Positions 7,037 through 13,374 of a stretch of 13,374 nt of DNA are shown in pieces. This DNA is from CAYJAD01 sp964372165. Lineage in GTDB: Bacteria > Desulfobacterota > Desulfovibrionia > Desulfovibrionales > Desulfovibrionaceae. The stretch is from NCBI GenBank assembly GCA_964372165.1, contig CAYJPT010000057.1, forward strand, positions 1-13,374. The letters are read 5' to 3'. The stretch's first letter is position 1. The number at the start of each line of letters is the position of its first letter. The position numbers and the translations under genes are program-made. The notes below the pieces were generated by a model. That model had not been told where the DNA came from, did no database searches, and saw nothing but the letters and a program-made list of their open reading frames with translations.

Positions 7037-8794
7037 ATGTCTACTGATAAAGAACAATATCAATGGTTAAGCCATCGTTTTTCTAGATTATTAGAAGTAC
7101 GACAAAGCTATGAACCGGCATGGAGAGACCTTGCAGATCATTTTTTACCCATGCGTTTTCGTGATGTTAGCAAAAATCCGGATGCATGGAGAAAAATGCC
7201 ATTACTCAATAATAAACTAGTAGACTCCACAGGCATTTTAGCAATGCGCACCTTGGCATCAGGCTTACAAGGTGGCATGACAAGCCCGGCACGCCCCTGG
7301 TTTCAGTTAAGTCTAAGTGACCCACACCTAGCAGAAAGTAAGAATATTAAATTTTGGCTAGAGCAAGTCACTAAGCAAATGCGTAAGCTCTTTAATTCAT
7401 CAAACTTTTATAATGCCGTGCATACCCTTTATGGTGAGCTTGGTACTTTTGGAACCGGTTTTATTTTGGAGCTTGCGGACTATGAGCATGGTTTTCGCTT
7501 TTTACCATTTTGTGCAGGTGAATACTGCCTTGATACCAATGACAACCAAAAAGTTGATGTGGTTTTTAGACGTTTTCAAATGACAGCAAGGCAACTTGCC
7601 ATGCGCTTTGGAGCAGAAAACTTACCGCATTATGTAGGTAACAACACTGCAAAGCTTGATGATGAGTACTTGGTCGTGCATGCCATTTATCCACGCAATG
7701 TAGCATCGGATAATAATAGCATTGCACAACAAATGCCCTTTGCCTCAGTATATTGGCTTGAAGGTAACGCCTCAATTACACGCTCAAGCAAAGGGCATAT
7801 GCATATACTGTCAGAGTCTGGTTTTCAAGAATTCCCTGGTTTTGGTGTGCGTTGGGACGTAGTTGGTAATGACGTTTATGGACGCTCCCCAGCTATGGAT
7901 GTTTTGCCAGATTGTCGCATGTTGCAGCAAATGGGCATAACAACCTTAAAAGCAATACATAAATCAGTCGACCCACCCACAGCGGTATCGGCTAGTTTGA
8001 AGTCGATAGGCTTAGACTTAACACCAGGTGGAGTTAACTATGTGGAAGCAGCCCCTGGACAAAGCCCACAAGCTGCTACACCTATTATGGAAATACGCCC
8101 TGATATACAGGCTGCACGGGCAGCTATACAGGATGTACAAAAACAAATTCAACAAGGTCTTTATAATGACCTCTTTCGCCTCTTATTAAATTCTGAAAAA
8201 TCACAAACAACAGCCAAAGAGGTTGCCGTTCGTGAAGAAGAAAAACTCATTCTTATTGGCCCTGTGCTTGACCGCCTACATAATGAGTTTTTTATACCCC
8301 TTATTAATCGTACCGCACGCTTAATGTGGCGTCAAAACATGCTTCCTCCTATGCCACAAGAACTTGCTGGGCACGATGTCAAAGTTGAATTTGTCAGCCT
8401 ACTTGCCCAAGCACAAAAAATGGTTGCTACTGGAGCAGTTGATAAACTCATAAGCTTTGTAAATACTTTATCGCCCATACAGCCTAATATTAATGATGCC
8501 ATTGATACTGATCGTGCTGTTGATGAGTACGCAAGTTACCTTGGCATTTCCCCAAGTATTTTACGTTCTCAGGCTGAGCGTGAAATGCTGCGAGATGAAC
8601 GCAATAAAGCACAAGCAATGGCGGATCAAGCTAAACTAGCTCAAGAAAGTCAAAAACAAAGCATTAAAACGTTACAGGAGGTAAGCAAAGTAGCACAAAA
8701 CTTAGGCACAACAGAAATTAAACAAGACTCAATACTTGGCACGATTGCAGGAGCATTAAATCCAGCACACAATCAAAACTCTGTAACATCTTAA
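7037..8794 (+). CDS. Head-to-tail connecting (portal) protein, podovirus type
   Basis: A 585-residue protein of the Head-tail_con family (PF12236, T7 gp8-like). The N-terminus RFSRLLEVRQSYEPAWRDLA followed by DHFLPMRFR, then NNKLVDSTGILAMRTLASGLQGGMTSPARPWF (in two parts about residues 57-90), is the family hallmark. A central barrel-like region and a Gln/Ala-rich helical C-terminus (about 510-560, QAEREMLRDERNKAQAMADQ onward) follow. Twelve copies form the ring at one capsid vertex through which DNA enters and leaves and on which the tail is built. The start at 7037 follows a weak AGG; translation is probably coupled to the small gene just before it. A terminase gene is normally found upstream, but here there is none. 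Full length, with no frameshift. Confidence 0.92.
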   Translation: MSTDKEQYQWLSHRFSRLLEVRQSYEPAWRDLADHFLPMRFRDVSKNPDAWRKMPLLNNKLVDSTGILAMRTLASGLQGGMTSPARPWFQLSLSDPHLAESKNIKFWLEQVTKQMRKLFNSSNFYNAVHTLYGELGTFGTGFILELADYEHGFRFLPFCAGEYCLDTNDNQKVDVVFRRFQMTARQLAMRFGAENLPHYVGNNTAKLDDEYLVVHAIYPRNVASDNNSIAQQMPFASVYWLEGNASITRSSKGHMHILSESGFQEFPGFGVRWDVVGNDVYGRSPAMDVLPDCRMLQQMGITTLKAIHKSVDPPTAVSASLKSIGLDLTPGGVNYVEAAPGQSPQAATPIMEIRPDIQAARAAIQDVQKQIQQGLYNDLFRLLLNSEKSQTTAKEVAVREEEKLILIGPVLDRLHNEFFIPLINRTARLMWRQNMLPPMPQELAGHDVKVEFVSLLAQAQKMVATGAVDKLISFVNTLSPIQPNINDAIDTDRAVDEYASYLGISPSILRSQAEREMLRDERNKAQAMADQAKLAQESQKQSIKTLQEVSKVAQNLGTTEIKQDSILGTIAGALNPAHNQNSVTS

Positions 8795-8856
8795 CTAAGT
8801 CCACCTTGGTGCATCTATTAAGGAAACACCATAACCTCACTTTGGAGTATTGCATA

Positions 8857-9066
8857 ATGCAAAGCGACATTTTTAACTCCATTCATGGCAATAAATGCGA
8901 ACATAAAGAGGCAACACAAGCCTTTAATCGTCACATGCGCGAAGCTATACGCATGCTTATGCAGCGTAAAGAGGGAAGAGCTTTTTTACGCTGGTTAGGT
9001 TTAGGGCAGTCCGCTCAAAATATTTTACAATTAATTATGGATTATGAGGAGGAAAAGCATGTCTAA
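8857..9066 (+). CDS. Bbp19-like small phage protein
   Basis: A 69-residue protein. The reading frame stays open to a TTG at 8806, but ATG 8857 has TTGGAG (8842-8847) in the right place and the upstream residues look non-coding. The central motif EGRAFLRWLGLGQSAQN (residues about 39-55), after a helical stretch with AFNRHMREAIRMLM, resembles the GR-x-hydrophobic-LxWLL pattern of small proteins such as Bordetella phage BPP-1 Bbp19, which sit between portal and scaffold genes. Its function is unknown. The stop overlaps the next start by 8 nt, showing translational coupling with the scaffold gene. Family assignment rests on a short motif and position. Confidence 0.65.
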   Translation: MQSDIFNSIHGNKCEHKEATQAFNRHMREAIRMLMQRKEGRAFLRWLGLGQSAQNILQLIMDYEEEKHV

Positions 9067-9589
9067 TACTGCAGAAACCCCTGCTGAAGCAGAAGTAAGT
9101 ATTCTTGAGGGCATAGCACATGAGCAAGAAACGATAAATGAAAGCTATAACCTCAACATGCCTGAGGGAATGGAACTTACACCAGATCAACGTGCTCTAT
9201 TTGATGCTCAAGCACAAGAATTAAAGCTAGACAATGATGGAGCACAAAAACTCTTAGAAATATCTAGGCGCAATCAAGTACATCAAACAGATGCGCACAA
9301 CAAGCAAATCAAAACATGGCAAGAAGAAATCCGTCAAGATAAAGAACTTGGCGGCACAGCCTTTGAAAGCACCGTAGCTTACGCTCGTGCAGGTTTAAGT
9401 AAATTTGATCCGCAAAGTAAACTTTTTGAAATCTTGGAACATACAGGATATGGCAACAATCCTCATGTCATACGCTTCCTTGCTGCCATAGGGCGTGCCC
9501 ACGCTGAAGACAAAATTATACTTGGTAGTCCAAGTAAAACTGAAGCCCCACGCCATGAACGTCTATATGGCAAATACAATTCACTGTAA
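9059..9589 (+). CDS. Capsid assembly scaffold-like protein
   Basis: A 176-residue acidic, helix-rich protein. ATG 9059 is chosen because GAGGAGG (9046-9052) lies 6 nt upstream; the in-frame ATG 9044 has no such site. Typical features for the protein encoded just before the major capsid gene in these phages are the MELTPDQRALFDAQAQEL helix, the region KTWQEEIRQDKELGGTAFES, and a C-terminal HTGYGNNPHVIRFLAAIG block (about residues 132-149). By position and composition it should be the internal scaffold guiding procapsid assembly, removed before or during DNA packaging. No serine-protease catalytic triad is evident, so a fused protease is unlikely. Name inferred from family resemblance and synteny. 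Confidence 0.75.
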   Translation: MSNTAETPAEAEVSILEGIAHEQETINESYNLNMPEGMELTPDQRALFDAQAQELKLDNDGAQKLLEISRRNQVHQTDAHNKQIKTWQEEIRQDKELGGTAFESTVAYARAGLSKFDPQSKLFEILEHTGYGNNPHVIRFLAAIGRAHAEDKIILGSPSKTEAPRHERLYGKYNSL

Positions 9590-9610
9590 TCATATTAAAA
9601 GGAGAATAAA

Positions 9611-10600
9611 ATGGCAAAAAAACCATTGGGTCTTGTGGCTACCTTAGCAGAATTACGTGACTTCCACAAAGGCGAACCTGCAGGCTCTATTATTGAGCTT
9701 ATGAATGAAACCAATGACATTTTGGATGATGTGCAATTTATGGAGTCCAATCAATCTGATGGACATTTAACCCGTATTCGCACCGGCTTACCAGAAGTTT
9801 ATTGGCGCAGGCTTTATCAGGGCATACCCTACAGCAAAAGCCAATGGACGCAAGTAAAAGAGCCTTGCTCCATGATGGAAAGCCGCATGATGATTGATGA
9901 AGCGGAAGCTAAACTTTATGGCGGTAATGCGGCAAAATTCATTGATGGTGAAAGTATTGCCTTTGCTGAGGCCATGCGCCAAAAGGCGGCTAAAACATTA
10001 TTTTATGGCAATTCCGATGTGAATCCCGATGAATTCAAAGGTCTTTCTTTGCGCTACCCTGCAAAGGATGCACCCAATGTAATTGATGCTGGCGGCACTG
10101 GTGATGCATGTACTTCTGCTTGGATTATTTCATGGGGTGAGCGCAGCATTCACGGTATTTATCCCAAGGGTTCTATGGGTGGGCTTGAACACAAGGACCT
10201 TGGTATACAAACTGTCGAGGATTCAGAAGGCCGCCACTATGAAGCTATTGTCAATCGCTATCAATGGAGCCTTGGGCTTGCTTTACGTGATTGGAGATCT
10301 TGCGTGCGCATAGCCAATATTCCTGTAGCTTCACTTACAAAGCGCAAAGGCCAAAGCGGCTTTGTGGATCTGCAACAATTATTCATCACTGCAAAAAACA
10401 AAATGCCCGAAGTAATGCGTCAAAAGGCTGTTTGGTATGCCAATGAAGAGCTTATGGCCGCTATTGAGCTACAAAGCACCGATGCTGGCAATGTTCATCT
10501 TGTTTATGGTGAAGCCTTCAAGTCCGATGGCATGCCACTAATTTTTGGTCGCCCTGTACGCCAATGCGATGCCATTATCTCTACTGAAAGTAGCATATAA
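9611..10600 (+). CDS. Major capsid protein (GP7/Bbp17 type)
   Basis: A 329-residue protein with AAGGAG 6 nt before ATG 9611. It matches the roughly 330-residue major capsid proteins of BPP-1-like podoviruses: an N-terminal arm with LATLAELRDFHKG-like and ELMNETNDILDDVQFMESN segments (the sequence reads VATLAELRDFHKG, residues 9-21), LPEVYWRRLYQGIPYSKS (60-77), AFAEAMRQKAAKTLFYGNSD (about 118-137), ISWGERSIHGIYPKG (about 173-187), HYEAIVNRYQWSLGLALRDWR (about 209-229) and a C-terminal IFGRPVRQCDAI. It builds the HK97-fold icosahedral shell. It lies between scaffold and cement genes, as expected. Intact, no frameshift. Confidence 0.9.
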   Translation: MAKKPLGLVATLAELRDFHKGEPAGSIIELMNETNDILDDVQFMESNQSDGHLTRIRTGLPEVYWRRLYQGIPYSKSQWTQVKEPCSMMESRMMIDEAEAKLYGGNAAKFIDGESIAFAEAMRQKAAKTLFYGNSDVNPDEFKGLSLRYPAKDAPNVIDAGGTGDACTSAWIISWGERSIHGIYPKGSMGGLEHKDLGIQTVEDSEGRHYEAIVNRYQWSLGLALRDWRSCVRIANIPVASLTKRKGQSGFVDLQQLFITAKNKMPEVMRQKAVWYANEELMAAIELQSTDAGNVHLVYGEAFKSDGMPLIFGRPVRQCDAIISTESSI

Positions 10601-10629
10601 TTACACACAAACAAAACCAAGGAAAACAC

Positions 10630-11055
10630 ATGATTATTGATAGTAACCTTATATTATTTGAAGGTGCTGTGAGCACAAAAACAGGTGATGCCATTGCCCT
10701 TAACTCTTTACAAATACCGGGCAAAGCAGAACCAATTTTAATTAACATTAAAGCTACTGAAGATCTAGCAGGTGCTACCAGTGTGGCCATAAAGTTGCAA
10801 CAGTCTGACAGTGAAAGTGGTACTTATAGTGACGTAAATGGTGCTTCTTTAACAATTGCGGCAGCTGATTTCAAAGTGGGCAAGAAGTTCGGTTGGCGTT
10901 TTATACCACGCTCAGTAGTAAACCCTTGGTTACGCCTTGCTGTTACCGTAACAGGCACACCAACAGCCGGCAAACTATTTTGCGCAATTTCTGGCTTTGA
11001 AGATGAACCTTATGAAGCCGGACAATATATCAATAAGGGCGTAGTTGTTGGTTAA
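10630..11055 (+). CDS. Bbp16-like capsid cement/decoration protein
   Basis: A 141-residue beta-rich protein just after the major capsid gene, with AAGG about 7 nt before ATG 10630. The N-terminus MIIDSNLILFEGAVST, then a region of the form PILINIKATEDLAG, then KLQQSDSESGTY, LTIAAADFKVGKKFGWRFIP (about 75-94), WLRLAVTVTGTPTAGK and the C-terminal GQYINKGVVVG fit the Bbp16 family, the cement protein that clamps capsomers in Bordetella phage BPP-1. It should sit on the outside of the shell and stabilise it when DNA pressure rises. The assignment relies on pattern, length and synteny. Confidence 0.75.
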   Translation: MIIDSNLILFEGAVSTKTGDAIALNSLQIPGKAEPILINIKATEDLAGATSVAIKLQQSDSESGTYSDVNGASLTIAAADFKVGKKFGWRFIPRSVVNPWLRLAVTVTGTPTAGKLFCAISGFEDEPYEAGQYINKGVVVG

Positions 11056-11089
11056 GAAAAAATAAAACCAAAACTAATGCACCTTTCAA

Positions 11090-11130
11090 GCTCTGTAGCA
11101 TCGCACATTTTTAATGAGGTGCTACAGAGC
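11090..11130 (+). promoter_or_regulatory. Hairpin (13 bp) directly before the tail gene ribosome binding site
   Basis: GCTCTGTAGCATC (11090-11102) pairs with GGTGCTACAGAGC (11118-11130), with one T-G wobble and a 15-nt loop. AAGGAG (11131-11136), the ribosome binding site of the next gene, follows at once. There is no T run after the stem, so it is not a classical terminator. It may be an RNA-processing or mRNA-stabilising structure that sets the ratio of head to tail proteins. Confidence 0.55.
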
Positions 11131-11144
11131 AAGGAGTAATATGC

Positions 11145-11774
11145 ATGATTTCAAAAATTAGCATATGGAATATGGCTTTAGGCTTTATTGGTACACGTAC
11201 TGTTGCATCTGAAGATGAAAGAAATTTAGAAGCCATACAATGCAGCCTTTATTGGGATAGTGCAAGGCGGCAAGCTTTGCGTGATTATCCTTGGAATTTT
11301 GCACAGCGTAGAGCATGGCTTGCACAAATCCCCATGCTTGACGGTTATGAACAGCAATATGCCTATGCTTATGCTGTACCCGAAGATATGCTTTTGGCTT
11401 TGCGTATTTATCCACATGGCAAAGATTACGAAATTCACGGCGATTTAGAAAGCGGTCGCTTTATTATTGCTTATGATAAGAGTAGTAAACATCCTGCTAT
11501 TTTGACTAATGCACATGAAGCACTTTTATCTTATACAGCAGACATTGAAGACCCAAGTATTTTTGATGATCTATTTGCATACATGCTTGCAAGAAAACTT
11601 GCGGCACTTGTAGCTATATCCTTATTAAAAAATAATTCTGCCAAGGTGCAAGAACTTGAACAATTATATCGCGCTGCTATACCAAACGCCATGCAAGCCA
11701 ATGCAAGGGAGGGGCGTGAAGCAGAAAAAATGGATACATGGATTTTAGCACGAGGGCATAACTATGATAAATAA
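11145..11774 (+). CDS. Tail tubular protein A / head-tail adaptor (T7 gp11-like)
   Basis: A 209-residue protein, close to the 196 of T7 gp11. ATG 11145 is 8 nt after AAGGAG; the ATG at 11141 is in another frame and hits a stop after six codons. The family signature is clear: IWNMALGFIGTR near the N-terminus, DSARRQALRDYPWNFAQRRAWLA (about residues 33-55), then YAYAVPEDMLLALRIY, and a helical C-terminus FAYMLARKLAALVAISLLKN. The protein forms a 12-fold ring under the portal and starts the short podovirus tail. It overlaps the next gene by 11 nt, indicating coupled translation. Confidence 0.88.
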   Translation: MISKISIWNMALGFIGTRTVASEDERNLEAIQCSLYWDSARRQALRDYPWNFAQRRAWLAQIPMLDGYEQQYAYAYAVPEDMLLALRIYPHGKDYEIHGDLESGRFIIAYDKSSKHPAILTNAHEALLSYTADIEDPSIFDDLFAYMLARKLAALVAISLLKNNSAKVQELEQLYRAAIPNAMQANAREGREAEKMDTWILARGHNYDK

Positions 11775-12588
11775 TAATGTTTCAAAAGCTATATATGAGG
11801 GCAATGGCGTTACCACAAATTTTCCCTTTTATTTTAAAGTTTGGGACAGCAGTCAAATAGTAGTTGAAGTCACAGATACAAATGACATTACTAGAACTGT
11901 TACCCCTTGGCGTATTGAAATAACTAAAAGTGGCGGTAGTGTTTTTTACTGGGAAGGTCATGATCTACCACTGCCAAGAGGCTATAAGCTTGCTATTTTG
12001 CGTAATATGCCTTTTTTACAAGAGGTTGATTTAATAACCGGAACACGTTTTGATCCACAAGTGATTGAAGATGCACTTGATAAAGCCACTGCAGAGCGAC
12101 AACAACTTAAAGAAGCAACAGATAGAGCTGTCCAACTTGCTGCAACAGCAGCAAGTGACAACAAATATCTACTTTCAGAAAAACTTTATGAAGCCGCAGA
12201 CAGAGCAACAAATGCTGCGCTTAACGCAAATATAGCTGCAACTACTGCCGAGGAATATGCCCAAATCTCTATTGACCGTTCCAATACTATCTTAAATTTA
12301 AGTACATCTGCACAGATCAGCACTGATGGAAATGTTGCTAGTTCTTATGATGCCAGTACCGGAATGCTTACCTTTATCATACCTCCGGGGCCACAAGGGG
12401 AAGAAGGGCCACAAGGACCTATAGGAGAACAAGGGCCGCGTGGTGACAAAGGCGAAGAGGGTCCACAAGGGGAAATAGGACCACAAGGCCCTATAGGGCA
12501 AGCACCACACTTTGACATCATTAATTGCGGTGGGGCTGCAAAGACGCATATTAGTATTATTCAATCCGGCAAGGCATCAACATTTTAG
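11764..12588 (+). CDS. Tail fibre adaptor: T7 gp17 N-terminal-like domain with collagen-like tail
   Basis: A 274-residue protein overlapping the preceding gene by 11 nt. Residues 1 to about 115 (YEGNGVTTNFPFYFKVWDSS, FYWEGHDLPLPRGYKLAILR, RFDPQVIEDALDKATAERQQL) match the Phage_T7_tail N-terminal domain that anchors fibres to the tail. Residues about 110-190 form an Ala-rich coiled coil. Residues 209-247 are 13 Gly-X-Y triplets (GPQGEEGPQGPIGEQ...), a collagen-like triple-helix stalk. Only 27 residues follow, with no recognisable receptor-binding domain. It probably trimerises and acts as the tail-proximal piece of a two-protein fibre, with the next gene's product as the distal piece. The stop overlaps the ribosome binding site of the next gene. 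A truncated one-piece fibre is the alternative. Confidence 0.82.
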   Translation: MINNNVSKAIYEGNGVTTNFPFYFKVWDSSQIVVEVTDTNDITRTVTPWRIEITKSGGSVFYWEGHDLPLPRGYKLAILRNMPFLQEVDLITGTRFDPQVIEDALDKATAERQQLKEATDRAVQLAATAASDNKYLLSEKLYEAADRATNAALNANIAATTAEEYAQISIDRSNTILNLSTSAQISTDGNVASSYDASTGMLTFIIPPGPQGEEGPQGPIGEQGPRGDKGEEGPQGEIGPQGPIGQAPHFDIINCGGAAKTHISIIQSGKASTF

Positions 12589-12814
12589 GAGGTAGTATGC
12601 CACTATTTCAAATACAACACCGTATAGATACAGAAGCGAACTGGACATCTATTAATCCCGTATTGTTAATGGGTGAAATTGGCCTAGCCATTAAAGAAGA
12701 TGGTTCCTATGGCTTTAAGTTTGGTAATGGTACAGCAGCTTGGACAGCATTGCCTTATGCATCTGGCGCACAAGGCAACATAGGACCACAAGGGGAAGAG
12801 GGGCCACAAGGACC
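12391..12814. repeat. 29-nt near-identical direct repeat in two collagen-coding stretches
   Basis: Bases 12391-12419 and 12786-12814 agree at 28 of 29 positions and encode GPQGEEGPQGP in the same phase in two neighbouring genes. The copies are 395 bp apart. Only the two ends are repeated; the span given covers both. Low-complexity Gly-Pro-Gln coding explains part of the similarity. Confidence 0.8.
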
Positions 12815-13226
12815 ACAAGGACCAGCTGGACCGCAGGGTAACAAAGGAGAAGAGGGACCGCAAGGCCCTCAACCGCCGCTTTCTGATAGCATTACAAGCG
12901 CTTCTACAACCACGGCAGCAAGTTCCAAAGCTGTAAAAAGTGTTAATGATGCTTTGGGCACTAAGTTACCTATGTTAACTGGTGCTGGAGCTACAGGGGG
13001 CGTTGTCCCTGTTGGTGGTTACATTAGAGTAGAGAACTACACTACTACAACTCCAATTACGCTTTCGCTGCCTAATTACGGCACATGGCTTCTACTCTCT
13101 TATACTGCTAAATTAGATTTCTTGATACAAACACCAATTTACTTTGTGCTAGTAGGAGGGGGGCACAGTGTGACTTCCCCTTCATATGCCCCTAAATTAT
13201 ATTTACAGGCTTTTCGCATCGCATAG
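12597..13226 (+). CDS. Second fibre protein: Mtd-like N-terminus, collagen stretch, C-terminal head
   Basis: A 209-residue protein with AGGAGG (12587-12592) 4 nt before ATG 12597. Residues 1-56 (FQIQHRIDTEANWTSINPVL, LMGEIGLAI, YGFKFGNGTAAWTALPYASG) match the N-terminal fold found on many phage fibres and on the major tropism determinant of BPP-1. Residues 57-92 are 12 Gly-X-Y triplets. SDSITSASTTTAASSKAVKSVNDAL (about 96-120, in parts) is a phage tail-fibre repeat. The last 85 residues are beta-rich with LSLPNYGTWLLLSYTAK and end in LYLQAFRIA; they do not look like a C-type lectin domain. It is likely the distal, receptor-facing part of the fibre. Receptor unknown. Confidence 0.8.
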   Translation: MPLFQIQHRIDTEANWTSINPVLLMGEIGLAIKEDGSYGFKFGNGTAAWTALPYASGAQGNIGPQGEEGPQGPQGPAGPQGNKGEEGPQGPQPPLSDSITSASTTTAASSKAVKSVNDALGTKLPMLTGAGATGGVVPVGGYIRVENYTTTTPITLSLPNYGTWLLLSYTAKLDFLIQTPIYFVLVGGGHSVTSPSYAPKLYLQAFRIA

Positions 13227-13235
13227 GAGATAAAG

Positions 13236-13374
13236 ATGGATTATACAAATTTAATATTAAGACTTAGTGGTGCATATACTTTTGATAAAAACGGACAACC
13301 ATACACAGTGCCAAGCCCTAATGATGACAGCGTGCCTCAAGTCGTGCGAAATGAAATGGCACAAGAATATAATC
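13236..13374 (+). CDS. Unknown phage gene, 5' part only
   Basis: An open frame from ATG 13236, with AGGAGA (13225-13230) 5 nt upstream, runs to the window edge (46 codons visible). It begins MDYTNLILRLSGAYTFDKNG and continues with a polar stretch QPYTVPSPNDDSVPQVV. It follows the second fibre gene with a 9-nt gap, so it belongs to the same operon. By place it may be a fibre chaperone or another tail component, but nothing in the visible part identifies it. Confidence 0.65.
   Translation, partial: MDYTNLILRLSGAYTFDKNGQPYTVPSPNDDSVPQVVRNEMAQEYN

Noticed and set aside
12298..12872. Open frames on - opposite the collagen-like stretches
   Set aside because: They mirror the Gly-Pro-Gln repeats as Leu/Trp/Ser-rich strings, a typical antisense shadow with no ribosome binding site.
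12388..12880. CRISPR-like or minisatellite array
   Set aside because: The repetition is explained by Gly-X-Y coding in two fibre genes, with no regular spacer length.
12960..13226. Possible variable repeat of a diversity-generating retroelement in the second fibre gene
   Set aside because: The C-terminus does not look like a C-type lectin fold, and no template copy or reverse transcriptase is in the window.

Overview
The window falls into two parts. Bases 1 to about 6400 carry ordinary chromosomal genes. Bases about 6800 to 13374 carry the head and tail structural genes of a podovirus-type prophage, which continues past the right edge. The DNA is AT-rich, and the genes are those of a Gram-negative, probably proteobacterial host. 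An AT-rich relative of the Desulfovibrionaceae is a guess from gene style only; no rRNA or other taxonomic marker is present.

Host part, left to right: a structured repeat/leader (1-158) directly upstream of a secreted Sel1-repeat protein (173-1129, +); a strong 14-bp hairpin between convergent genes (1149-1191); sfsA (1263-2075, -); an AT-rich divergent intergenic region (2076-2416); a class I aspartate-type aminotransferase (2417-3592, +); a second copy of the structured repeat (3701-3796); and a large cytoplasmic hybrid sensor histidine kinase with GAF, PAS, HisKA, HATPase, pseudo-receiver and receiver domains (3941-6373, +). A strong terminator (6586-6643) separates the host genes from the phage genes.

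Phage part, all on + and tightly packed: a small conserved protein, the head-tail connector (portal), a Bbp19-like small protein, a scaffold-like protein, the major capsid protein, a Bbp16-like cement protein, a T7 gp11-like tail adaptor, a T7 gp17-N-like fibre adaptor ending in a collagen-like stretch, a second fibre protein with an Mtd-like N-terminus and its own collagen-like stretch, and the start of one more gene. The order portal / Bbp19 / scaffold / capsid / Bbp16 is that of Bordetella phage BPP-1-type podoviruses. No terminase lies upstream of the portal, and no integrase, lysis or DNA-replication gene lies in the window.

Most interesting points: (1) an 80-bp multi-hairpin repeat present twice (1-80 and 3717-3796, about 92% identical), whose translated frames and inverted repeats recall phage P1/P4-type C4/CI antisense RNA and Ash/Icd leaders; one copy sits as the apparent 5' leader of a Sel1-repeat gene; (2) the phage structural block starting straight after a host kinase with no terminase; (3) two neighbouring fibre genes sharing an in-frame 29-nt near-identical collagen-coding stretch that could recombine into a single fibre. 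No complete unknown defence or other system was recognised.
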